This document shows positions 56,316 to 64,000 of a stretch of DNA of 64,000 nucleotides, one piece after another; the stretch's first letter is position 1; every line of letters begins with the position of its first letter. The position numbers and the translations under genes were made by a program. This DNA comes from Bacteroidales bacterium F22 (GTDB lineage Bacteria; Bacteroidota; Bacteroidia; Bacteroidales; Bacteroidaceae). The notes under the pieces are model-generated. The model saw only the letters and a list, made by a program, of their open reading frames with translations, did no database searches and was not told the origin of the DNA. The DNA is taken from NCBI GenBank assembly GCA_029541985.1, contig CP095414.1:2763001-2827000 (forward strand). Direction: 5' to 3'.

Positions 56316-57509
56316 ATGGAAAATATATATGCCTATATTGATGAATGTGGTGCTTATGGCTTTGATTTTGCTAAGTCATCAAATTCAACAATGTTTATTG
56401 TTGTAGCTATTCTTATAAAAGAATCTGACCGAACAAAAGTTAACGATGCTCTTGAACAAATAAAAAACAAAGAGTTTAGTGGAAACGAAATTAAATCGAA
56501 TGGTATAAAAGGTAATTGTGCGAGAAGAGTGCGGATTTTAAATAAAGTTTTAAGTCTTCCTTTTAATATCTTATCATTTGTAGTGAATAAAAAAGAAATT
56601 TTCTCTAGTGGAGGAATTAGAAAGAGTAAAAAGACATTTTACAAATTCATAAATGAGCTTTTATATGAGGAATTGCGTCGTCATTATCCTAGACTGACTA
56701 TTATTACTGATGAAGTTGGCTCTCACGAATTTACTGATGAGTTTATTAAATATGTCACAAAAAACAGGAAACCACTTAGTCTTTTTGATAGTGAAGAATT
56801 TAGAATCGTCAATAGTAAATCAATAAATGCTGTACAACTAGCAGATTTAGTTGCTGGTACATTATCTTATGTTTATGAGAATGATAAGAAGCAAAAGGTT
56901 CCAAAGGAAGTCGATTTTTTACACATGTTGAATAAAAAGCTATTGAAAATTAATTTCTTTCCAAAAAGTTATGATGATAAATTGTTTGAACATCTAGAAG
57001 GAGATGCTAATTATGATATAAATATTGCTTCAATTGCATATAGAAAGGCTACGTCTTTCGTGGAAACACATAAAGATAATACTGATGAAGAAACTCGAAG
57101 GCAGGTTTTTATTCTACAGTACTTATTATTTAGGTTTAAGTACAATAGGCTAAGACGGTATATATCAACTAAAGAACTTATTGGTGCATTGGCTGCTAGT
57201 CATTTCACCCCAATCTCTGTTCCTGTATTTAGAAATAAAGTAATTGGTAAATTGCGTGACAAAGGTGTTATTATTTCAAGTTCTCATAAGGGATATAAAT
57301 TGCCTTCTTCAGAAGCGGAAATTTATGATTATTATCAACACGTTAATAGTGTTGTTTTACCTATGATTTCCAGATTAAATAAATGTAATGATACTCTTAA
57401 ATTAGTATCAAAAAACAATTGCAACTATCTTGATAAGGCTTCTTATAAAGGGCTTCACGTAATATCTAATGCGTTTAGGGAAATAACACATCAACCGGAC
57501 ATACAATAG
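56316..57509 (+). CDS. DUF3800 protein with C-terminal extension
   Basis: N-terminal ~230 residues are a DUF3800 domain, an RNase H-like fold: 'YIDECGAYG' (acidic D9-E10), 'IITDEVGSHEF', and the signature 'NAVQLADLVAGTLSYV'. The C-terminal ~160 residues are helical with a winged-helix-like stretch ('ISTKELIGALAASHFTPIS' ... 'GVIISSSHKGYKLP'). DUF3800 proteins frequently occur in defence islands and mobile elements; a nuclease role is plausible but not shown. 57 bp upstream of the DUF6119 gene, same strand, likely one operon. Confidence 0.78.
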   Translation: MENIYAYIDECGAYGFDFAKSSNSTMFIVVAILIKESDRTKVNDALEQIKNKEFSGNEIKSNGIKGNCARRVRILNKVLSLPFNILSFVVNKKEIFSSGGIRKSKKTFYKFINELLYEELRRHYPRLTIITDEVGSHEFTDEFIKYVTKNRKPLSLFDSEEFRIVNSKSINAVQLADLVAGTLSYVYENDKKQKVPKEVDFLHMLNKKLLKINFFPKSYDDKLFEHLEGDANYDINIASIAYRKATSFVETHKDNTDEETRRQVFILQYLLFRFKYNRLRRYISTKELIGALAASHFTPISVPVFRNKVIGKLRDKGVIISSSHKGYKLPSSEAEIYDYYQHVNSVVLPMISRLNKCNDTLKLVSKNNCNYLDKASYKGLHVISNAFREITHQPDIQ

Positions 57510-57566
57510 TAATAAATTATCATTACTCATTACTCATAACTAATACCACTACTAAATCTAATTATT

Positions 57567-59189
57567 ATGGCAAAAAGTAGAACTTTTTCTTGCTACCTCT
57601 TAAAGGAAACATCAAATCCCGAAAATAGCTTAAAGGAAGGTCATTCACTTACTCGTGTACAGGAAGAAAGCAATCATTTACCAGAAGGTGCTATTCTGTT
57701 TATTGCAAACAATGCTGAAAAGTCACCTTGGTGGAGAGAGTATTGGGGCATCTCAAAAACATTGAAACAACAACAGGCAGCAGCTTTAATTTTCTTACCA
57801 ATTAAAAACAGATGGATAACTCTAACCTTTGGTTATATTTATCATCAATTAAAAGATACTAGCTTTGTGTATGATTTTGGATTAAGAACAACGCTAAATG
57901 TTCTAGATCCAGAAAAAATAAAATCTACAGATATTCTTCAGCCTGAAAATGCCAAACGCCAAAAGATACAAACACCTATAGCTTCAACTTTGAATTATTT
58001 TGATATAGCCCATGATGAATCTATTATTAAAAAATTAACTGGGTTAGTCAAAAGGGAATATAAGAATTTGTTTTCAAACATAACAGGTGCAGATAGTTTA
58101 CGAATATCATCCAAATGCTCACCAGAAGAGATTATTTCTTTATGTCAAGAGCTCTATGACATATATACAAAGGAGGATTTTAAAAAGAAATTTCCTAATA
58201 TAAATAATATTACACCTATAAAAGATCCTAGTGTAATTTCGTTACTAAACGAAAAACTATTAGTTGATTTTAATGAAGGGTCAATGAAGTTAACACTAGC
58301 TATTCCTGAAATTTATGATGATTCTAAATCTTTTAGAATTCGTTATAGAGGGGCAGGATTAAGTCATTCATCTTGTGAAGATGTTTTTATAAGAGATTAT
58401 AGAAATTATCTTAAGGATAGAGGAAATGAAAATGCCAAAGGTAGCATTGATGATTTTCATAAGCATAAGATGCAATTGATTAATGAGAATAATCAGGTTA
58501 TAAAGGAATATAGTATCTATAAAACATTTCTTTATGACTGTGAGTTAGAGAACTCTTCTTATCATCTTTGTGATGGGGCTTGGTATTTGATAGATAAGGA
58601 TTATATTCAAAAACTAAGCAACAAAATAAATAAGTACTTTAGTGATGAGAAGTATGATTTGTTACCTCCTAATAAATTTCCTAGAGAAGATGATTACAAT
58701 AATTATGTAAGCAAACATAATGATGGTATCATTTGTTTAGACAAAAAAAATATTTCCCCAAAGAAACAATACCCGGTAGAACCTTGTGATTTAATTACAA
58801 TATATGAAAGAAGAATTCATTTGATTCATGTAAAAGTATCAACTCGATCTTCTAGTCTTAGTCATTTGTTTAACCAAGGTTTGAACTCTGTAGAGTTACT
58901 AAGAATGGAGGAAGAATCACAAAATAAATTGAAGTGTTTATTAGAAGATATTATTGATGAGAAGAAAGCTAACATTAGTCTTGACAATTATAAAGATTTG
59001 ATTAACAAGAAAGAATATGTAGTCGTTTACGGAATTGTAACTAAAAAAGCTAATTCAAATTTAGATGACCTATCTAGAAATTTACCAATATTTTCACGTA
59101 TTACTTTGTATCGAACAATTAAATCATTAGAATCAAGAAATATAAAATGTCTTGTTTGTTTAGTTGATAATCAATTTATAAAGAAATAG
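57567..59189 (+). CDS. DUF6119 (TIGR04141) sporadically distributed protein
   Basis: Recognised by its opening 'SRTFSCYLLKE', followed by 'FIANNAEKSPWWREYWG', 'AALIFLPIKNRWITLTFGY' and 'YDFGLRTTLNVLDP'. A later segment 'EPCDLITIYERRIHLIHVKVSTRSSSLSHLFNQG' looks like a nuclease-like core ending in 'HVKVSTRSS'. The family is scattered across bacteria in defence and mobile islands; biochemical function not established. It ends only 20 bp before the first open codon of a truncated type III restriction gene, as if inserted into or recombined with it. Confidence 0.8.
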   Translation: MAKSRTFSCYLLKETSNPENSLKEGHSLTRVQEESNHLPEGAILFIANNAEKSPWWREYWGISKTLKQQQAAALIFLPIKNRWITLTFGYIYHQLKDTSFVYDFGLRTTLNVLDPEKIKSTDILQPENAKRQKIQTPIASTLNYFDIAHDESIIKKLTGLVKREYKNLFSNITGADSLRISSKCSPEEIISLCQELYDIYTKEDFKKKFPNINNITPIKDPSVISLLNEKLLVDFNEGSMKLTLAIPEIYDDSKSFRIRYRGAGLSHSSCEDVFIRDYRNYLKDRGNENAKGSIDDFHKHKMQLINENNQVIKEYSIYKTFLYDCELENSSYHLCDGAWYLIDKDYIQKLSNKINKYFSDEKYDLLPPNKFPREDDYNNYVSKHNDGIICLDKKNISPKKQYPVEPCDLITIYERRIHLIHVKVSTRSSSLSHLFNQGLNSVELLRMEEESQNKLKCLLEDIIDEKKANISLDNYKDLINKKEYVVVYGIVTKKANSNLDDLSRNLPIFSRITLYRTIKSLESRNIKCLVCLVDNQFIKK

Positions 59190-59208
59190 TCTACGTAGAT
59201 TGGGATAG

Positions 59209-60699
59209 ATATTCGAAGAAGAATATGTCAAGGTCTTAAACGATTATCTTAACTTATTCAATACTCCTTATACTGATTATCTTAGAAAATTCGATGTGAA
59301 TGAAATTCATAAAGGATACTTTAGTATCGACAAGAAAGGACATTGTGTCGATAGTAAGGTGAAACGAGGATCTGAATTTTCTGATGATATCTCTGCTTAT
59401 GATTTAATCTTAAAGAATAAAGAACGTTTGCTTAGTTTCGAAGAACCTACTCGATTTATTTTTTCTCACTCTGCACTGCGTGAAGGATGGGATAATCCTA
59501 ATGTCTTCCAAATATGTACTTTGAAGCATTCTGATTCGACTACAACCAAACGCCAAGAAGTGGGCCGTGGTTTGCGCCTTTGTGTGAATAAAGAAGGGAA
59601 TAGGATGGATTTTGAAAGTTGCGGAGAAAGTGTGCATGATATAAATAAACTGACTGTCATAGCTAGTGAGAGTTATAAGGATTTTGTAGGGGATTTGCAG
59701 AAACAAATCAAAACGGTTCTTTATGATAGACCTACTAAGGCGACCGTTGCTTATTTTGAGGGAAAAACGGTACCTCTGTTCACAAGTCCAACAGAAGAGC
59801 TTAGTGATAATAGTAAAGCTGCTGAAGAGGCACAAACGTATCTCAAATCAAATGAAACGGTCAAAATCGATAATGCACAGGCTAAAAGTATCTATCTTTA
59901 TTTGTATAAGAACGAATATATAGATAATGATGATAATGTGACTGATAAGTATCGTAATGATCTTGCAACGAATAACTTAGCTGCTGTTCCTGAGGATATC
60001 AAATCGATAGCTCCTGGTGCTCATCGTTTGGTTCAAGCAATATTTGATGATAGTGCGTTGGATGAAATGATTGGTAAAGTGGCTCAAGGGACTACGTTGA
60101 CTCGACGGACTACTGCAACTATCTTGAAAAAGTTGGAACCTAGTAAACTTTATATGTTTCGTAACAACCCAGAAGAGTTTATCTCTAAGGTAATTGCGTT
60201 GATTAATGAACAAAAAGCGACAACGATTGTAGAGCATATTCAGTATAATACGTTAGATGATACCTATGACTCTGGTATCTTTACCGATGAGAATCATGCA
60301 CAGGGTTTTGACAAAGCTTATAGGGCGGAACATCATATACAGGATTATGTCTTTACTGATGGTACGGCTGAGAAGAGTATTGAAAGACAATTTGCTGAGG
60401 ACCTAGATCATGCACAAGAAGTATGTGTCTATGCGAAGTTGCCAAGAGCTTTTCATATACCGACTCCAGTAGGAAATTATGCTCCTGATTGGGCCATAGC
60501 TTTCAAAGAGGGTACAGTGAAGCATATCTATTTTATTGCTGAAACGAAGGGGACTATGAATTCGCTCGAATTGCGTCCTATAGAAAAAGCTAAATTAGAT
60601 TGTGCTAAGAAACTATTCAATGAGGCTTCTACGAGTGAAGTGCGCTATCACAATGTAGATACTTATCAAGAATTATTGAATGTGATGAATAAGGTGTAA
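59209..60699 (+). pseudogene. 5'-truncated type III restriction enzyme Res subunit
   Basis: C-terminal half of a type III restriction endonuclease. It retains helicase motif V/VI ('HSALREGWDNPNVFQI', 'KRQEVGRGLRL') and the PD-(D/E)xK endonuclease ('APDWAIAF' ... 'YFIAETKG'). The frame is open from 59209, just after an in-frame TAG, but Walker A, DEAH box and the rest of the N-terminal half are missing, and no mod methyltransferase gene is in the window. A GTG at 59296 could start a shorter protein, but without ATPase motifs it should be inactive in restriction. A terminator hairpin follows. Confidence 0.85.
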
Positions 60700-61078
60700 T
60701 CTCTTGTTTAGACAAATCTGGGGGAAGTACTATTCAGTACTTCCTCTTTTTTGAACCTTAGGTTATTATAGGATATCTATTTGCAATATCTATTAAAAAA
60801 TATTATTATCTTTGTTGATAACTTACGTATTGAATGATGTCAGATCTATAATATTCTTAGTGTAAAATATTTCTATATTGAATTTCTCAAAGAATTCTAT
60901 ACTTTCTCAGAAACAAGTTTAAGTATTGAATAAGCTTTCAGCATATTATAATTACTTTGTTTATATTGTGAATGGATTCTTTGAGTAAAGAAAGCTAATA
61001 AATCAGTGACTATGCTTTGGAATATTTACTTATTACTATTGATATATATGCAAATTAATAGTCAAATATAATAGTCAA
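60700..61078. other. 379 bp intergenic region
   Basis: Holds the terminator at 60723-60744 and a promoter-like pair TTTG (60780-60783) / TATCTTTG (60807-60814), whose spacer of 23 bp is slightly long. If used, the leader of the next gene would be about 260 nt; no ORF or stable RNA fold was recognised in it. Confidence 0.5.
60723..60744 (+). terminator. terminator after the Res remnant
   Basis: Stem GGAAGTACT / AGTACTTCC (9 bp, perfect) with a 4 nt loop, followed by CTCTTTTTTG. Confidence 0.82.
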
Positions 61079-62032
61079 ATGGAACACGAATATAAAATAA
61101 AAGTACCAATATACATATCAGAAGAACTTGTAGTTAAAAGAGATTTATGGGGAATTACCTATCCTGAAATGGTGGAACATATTAAGGAGAAAATAGACTC
61201 AGTTATTACTTCTAAAGAAGAATTCATTTTAAACAAAAGTAATGCTCCCTCTAGGAAAAAGGTTTCTCCATTATCTTGTAGTATTTATCATTTTGAAACG
61301 ATTCCTTATTTACTTGTTAGAGTGAAGTCATGTACGATTAATAACACTGGTATGTACGTGAAGAAAGAACGGAAGATGGATTTAAAAAGTGATGATGAAG
61401 TAGGTAGTGAAAATCATTGGTTATTAATTTTTCCTCATATTATTAATCTAGAAGAAGCTAATTTTAAATCATATTTGTCTATTTTTGTATATGCTGATCC
61501 TAATAAGCCATTTCAAGATAGTGTATCTACCGCAAAATTATTCTGTAAAAAAGTTATTAAAATTAAATTTAAAAATATAAAATTTAAGAAGGTGCTTACA
61601 AAGCTTGAACAAAGAGGAATCATATCTGAGTTAAATATTAGACTAAGTTCAATTAGTGAAGACCTAAATAATGTAGATTATAAATGTAAAGAATATATTG
61701 TACAAAACAAGATTATGAAAGTTCAGGAAGAAAAATATATTAATATACCTATTAATCTCGTTAAAAAATGTATTAATAAAACCCAAAGAACTAATGAATA
61801 TCAAACGAAAAAAATAAAGATTAGATCTGATATGAACAATTATAAAATAGATATAGATAATAGTATTAAAAATTCCAAACAACTTTTAGAAGAGATGGCT
61901 GAAGAATCTTTAAATACAGAGATATCTGTTGATGAAAAAGAACTAGAACCTAATATATTATATGATAAAGATTTTATTATTTCTAAATTAAAACCAGTTG
62001 TAGAATATTTTCTTAAAAGTCTTATTGAATGA
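61079..62032 (+). CDS. unrecognised protein, first gene of a coupled pair
   Basis: 317 residues, Lys/Ile-rich, soluble, no signal peptide or known catalytic motif. N-terminal half appears beta-rich ('YKIKVPIYISEELVVKR', 'NHWLLIFPHIINLEEANF'), C-terminal half helical and charged. Its TGA overlaps the ATG of the following membrane protein by 4 nt, so the two are translationally coupled. I do not recognise the family. In an island of this kind, a soluble sensor with a membrane partner would fit an abortive-infection pair, but that is inference. Confidence 0.65.
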   Translation: MEHEYKIKVPIYISEELVVKRDLWGITYPEMVEHIKEKIDSVITSKEEFILNKSNAPSRKKVSPLSCSIYHFETIPYLLVRVKSCTINNTGMYVKKERKMDLKSDDEVGSENHWLLIFPHIINLEEANFKSYLSIFVYADPNKPFQDSVSTAKLFCKKVIKIKFKNIKFKKVLTKLEQRGIISELNIRLSSISEDLNNVDYKCKEYIVQNKIMKVQEEKYINIPINLVKKCINKTQRTNEYQTKKIKIRSDMNNYKIDIDNSIKNSKQLLEEMAEESLNTEISVDEKELEPNILYDKDFIISKLKPVVEYFLKSLIE

Positions 62033-62427
62033 TAAGTAGTATAGTCATAGAGAAATTAGGAACTTTGCATATATCCTTTTTTGGTATATGTATAACGCTT
62101 CTTACTGTGCTAATTTCACTTATATTAGTGAGTAAAAATGAATTGACCATGTATTCTGATCTAATCAAATGTGGCAGTTCAGATGTTACGCTCAGAAAAA
62201 AAATGAATTCATGTAGTATTTATATAAGAAGAATGAGGAGTTTTTCTAAACAGATAGGCTTTATATCTATTTTATCTTTTATGGGATATATTTGTTCTTG
62301 GTTGATTACTGAAAATGGTTACATAGCTTATTTTTTTGTGACTGTGACTGTAGCTATATATGTCTACACAACATATTTGTTAATTAAAACATTTTATTTC
62401 TTTTGGAAATTTACGAAAATAAAGTAA
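62029..62427 (+). CDS. small membrane protein, second gene of a coupled pair
   Basis: 132 residues with hydrophobic segments at about 14-34 ('FFGICITLLTVLISLILV'), 75-92 ('IGFISILSFMGYICSWLI') and 98-125, separated by a basic cytoplasmic loop ('KKMNSCSIYIRRMRSFSK'). Overlaps the preceding gene by 4 nt. No family recognised. The layout of a small multi-helix protein coupled to a soluble gene resembles membrane effectors in some defence systems. Confidence 0.62.
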   Translation: MISSIVIEKLGTLHISFFGICITLLTVLISLILVSKNELTMYSDLIKCGSSDVTLRKKMNSCSIYIRRMRSFSKQIGFISILSFMGYICSWLITENGYIAYFFVTVTVAIYVYTTYLLIKTFYFFWKFTKIK

Positions 62428-62651
62428 ACTTACGCAGAACATATATATAATAAGAACATTAATAATGTTTAGATAACAAATATGTAAGTTGATTATATTA
62501 GCAATTTATGACATGGATTAATTATGTACTGATGGTCTTATTTTTGATCATTTGTATCATTAAGTGGTAATTCTCGAGTCTCTGAAACTATTATAGGAGA
62601 CGGAATAATTTTATGATTACTTTAGTTATGACAGATAATACTTTGTCTATC

Positions 62652-62670
62652 GTAAGTGTCCGATAAACTA
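62652..62670 (+). repeat. IS66-type terminal inverted repeat (left end), isolated
   Basis: GTAAGTGTCCGATAAACTA, differing by one base from the inverse copy at 55784-55802. The element it belonged to would extend to the right, but no transposase sequence remains there. Confidence 0.62.
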
Positions 62671-62718
62671 TATCTTGACCTAACCGTTTATATGAACTAT
62701 CTTATATAATTTCAGTTT

Positions 62719-62768
62719 AATCAACCATAATCAGTTGATTCCTAATAATCAACCAAAAGTAGTTGATT
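62719..62768. promoter_or_regulatory. tandem 22 bp palindromes AATCAACC-N7-GTTGATT
   Basis: Two copies with a 28 bp period: 62719-62740 and 62747-62768. A further half-site AATCAAC is at 62800-62806. The second copy overlaps the -33 region of the promoter for the gene at 62822, so repression by a dimeric regulator is likely. Confidence 0.65.
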
Positions 62769-62792
62769 TGTCATTCTCTTTTAGTATATTTG
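62763..62792 (+). promoter_or_regulatory. promoter upstream of the 62822 gene remnant
   Basis: TTG at 62763-62765 and TATATTTG at 62785-62792 with 19 bp between. Lies within and just after the palindromic operator. Confidence 0.6.
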
Positions 62793-62821
62793 CTAAAAGA
62801 ATCAACTTAAAATAGAACCTC

Positions 62822-62998
62822 ATGCAGCTAAAAGGAGTGATTACGGGAGATATCATCAGTTCTACTACGATTAAACCGGAGTGGCGGCAATGCCTTTTGG
62901 ATAAGATGAAACGGCTCGTCGTCGAATTTAATCAGTTTTGTCCTGTCAAGATTGAGTTTTTCCGTGGGGATAGTTTTCAATTGCTTATTGATAATTAG
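62822..62998 (+). pseudogene. truncated SatD-like protein remnant
   Basis: 58-codon ORF starting 'MQLKGVITGDIISSTTI' and ending 'EFFRGDSFQLLIDN' then TAG. The opening GVITGDIINS-like motif and YRGDSFQ motif are those of a Bacteroidetes protein family often called SatD-like and about three times longer. Past the stop another frame continues with 'LLSNGKASLISLYLERYAKLI', consistent with a frameshifted remainder up to about 63100. The intact promoter and operator suggest the gene was once regulated. Confidence 0.6.
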
Positions 62999-63270
62999 TA
63001 AATTGTTGAGTAACGGCAAAGCATCGCTCATCAGTTTGTATCTCGAGCGTTATGCCAAACTAATTGATATGCATTTACATTAATCGGTGATTCTATGGAA
63101 ACAAGCTAAACGATGGAGTACGTATTGATTGGTACCTTGACTAGTTTTTGCTATTCTAATTGGTTTATGTGTGGCAGTTGTTTGATGGGATGGTACCGTA
63201 TGCAGAAGGTCAACCATAAAAAACAAATCGTAAGGAGTAAATTGAAATATAATTTGATGAATAATGTAGG

Positions 63271-64000
63271 CTATTCTTTACCTAACCATTTATTACAAGT
63301 TACATCATATGGTATCTCCATGTTCTCTAGCCATTTCCCAATATATTCTGGATTATGACTATTTGGTGTTGGTATTACATCATCTATTTTTACCTGTATT
63401 GGAGTTCTTACACAATCACCTGTAATAATTGCGTGTTGTTGTGGAATTATTGGTAATTGGTCAAGAATATCTGCATTGGCACTTGATACCAACCCTCTAA
63501 TATATTTTTGATCTTCAGGGTTTTGTAATCGATGAATTATGTATGAGTTACATTGTGACAATACAGTTTTAGATAACTCTGACGGTCTTTGACTACATAC
63601 AACTAACGAAATACCATATTTTCTACCTTCTCTTGCTATTCGTTCAAATACTTTCTTAGCAACTGATTCTGATTTCTCAGCAATGTAGTTTTGAGCTTCT
63701 TCAAGAACAATTACAATTGGATATTTTCCTCGTTGGTCAGGCAAAAAGTTAGAAACAAATTCAATTATTAATCTGCCTAATAAGGCAGTAACAGTTTCTA
63801 ATACTTCATATGGAAGTTGTGACACATCTACAATTGTAATCTGATTAGTTTTATCACTACTTATCTCAATTTCAGATTCAGTGTTATACTTATCAATAAA
63901 ACTACCTTTTTCCTTACTAGCAAAGAATCGATTAAAATCGCCCAATAAGAAGGCTATAAAATGGGATAGAATTTCTTTGTTCTTAGTATTTGGATCTTTC
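63271..64000 (-). CDS. HerA-like ATPase/helicase, 5' end outside window
   Basis: C-terminal part of a HerA/FtsK-superfamily (DUF87) ATPase. The frame is open to the window edge, so the N-terminal HAS-barrel and Walker A are not visible. Present are 'TIVDVSQLPYEVLETVTALLGRL', the Walker B 'IVIVLEEAQNYI' with catalytic Glu, and 'REGRKYGISLVVCSQRPSEL' followed by 'QCNSYIIHRL'. In defence islands HerA pairs with a nuclease or SIR2 partner gene; that partner, if present, is beyond the window. Confidence 0.85.
   Translation of the reverse strand, partial: KDPNTKNKEILSHFIAFLLGDFNRFFASKEKGSFIDKYNTESEIEISSDKTNQITIVDVSQLPYEVLETVTALLGRLIIEFVSNFLPDQRGKYPIVIVLEEAQNYIAEKSESVAKKVFERIAREGRKYGISLVVCSQRPSELSKTVLSQCNSYIIHRLQNPEDQKYIRGLVSSANADILDQLPIIPQQHAIITGDCVRTPIQVKIDDVIPTPNSHNPEYIGKWLENMEIPYDVTCNKWLGKE

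Larger units (their letters stand above)
62428..62821. other. 394 bp intergenic region with IS end and tandem operator
   Basis: Contains an IS66-type end (62652-62670), two tandem palindromes (62719-62768) and a promoter (62763-62792), all described separately. No other gene or RNA recognised. Confidence 0.6.

Noticed and set aside
63113-63358. 81-codon forward ORF before the HerA-like gene
   Set aside because: Overlaps the end of the HerA frame and has no family resemblance; it may include decayed remains of a partner of the SatD-like gene, but cannot be supported as a gene.
51288-64000. SIR2 plus HerA as one SIR2-HerA defence system
   Set aside because: The genes are more than 10 kb apart, on opposite strands and separated by IS remnants; no operon link.
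46187-64000. CRISPR array or retron
   Set aside because: No regularly spaced direct repeats, no cas genes and no reverse transcriptase were seen in the island.
1-64000. tRNA or rRNA genes
   Set aside because: No TTCGA-type T-loop with matching acceptor stem and no rRNA motifs were seen in any intergenic region by eye; a covariance search would be needed to be certain.

Overview
The window is a 64 kb piece of a Bacteroidales-type chromosome (Bacteroides/Prevotella-like). The evidence is a SusC/SusD polysaccharide utilisation locus, Bacteroidetes-only families (DUF3822, DUF4827, DUF6377, putative porin), promoters of the Bacteroidetes form TTTG-N19-TAnnTTTG, and starts without Shine-Dalgarno sites. 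No tRNA, rRNA or CRISPR array was recognised.

1-10.7 kb is mostly housekeeping: the 3' part of valS, a PNGase F-like secreted deglycosylase followed by an orphan sensor kinase, a RecD-like helicase, a small conserved operon ending in rsmD, and ung-cls. 11.0-22.4 kb is a compact polysaccharide utilisation locus: SusC, SusD, GH30, surface glycan-binding lipoprotein, a membrane-anchored DUF6377 regulator and a GH3 beta-glucosidase. Its composition fits fungal beta-1,6-glucan use. asnA follows, converging on a shared terminator.

24.1-28.3 kb is a pheA / aminotransferase / DAHP synthase-chorismate mutase / tyrA operon. Upstream lies an unannotated 33-codon leader ORF in which 9 of 10 consecutive codons are Phe or Tyr. 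It is followed by a terminator hairpin with an alternative antiterminator pairing and preceded by a good promoter, giving a complete ribosome-mediated attenuator. 28.3-41.3 kb holds recJ-recQ (translationally coupled) and a forward run tsaC, ClC channel, fmt, rpe, comEC, DHH phosphoesterase, DUF4827 lipoprotein, glmM. 41.4-46.2 kb (minus strand) holds guaD and a porin / binding protein / oxidoreductase operon.

From about 46.5 kb to the end the DNA is visibly AT-richer and is a defence-type island: MazG-like pyrophosphatase coupled to a nuclease-Schlafen helicase-UmuD-like protease fusion; a HEPN protein; a SIR2 protein; a nuclease embedded in zinc ribbons under a palindromic operator; DUF3800 and DUF6119 genes; a 5'-truncated type III restriction subunit; an unrecognised gene pair ending in a membrane protein; and a HerA-like ATPase cut by the window end. 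The remains of an IS66-family transposase and two oppositely oriented IS66-like ends (55.8 and 62.65 kb) bracket the DUF3800-to-membrane-protein segment, suggesting an old composite insertion. Functional statements for the island rest on domain recognition by eye.
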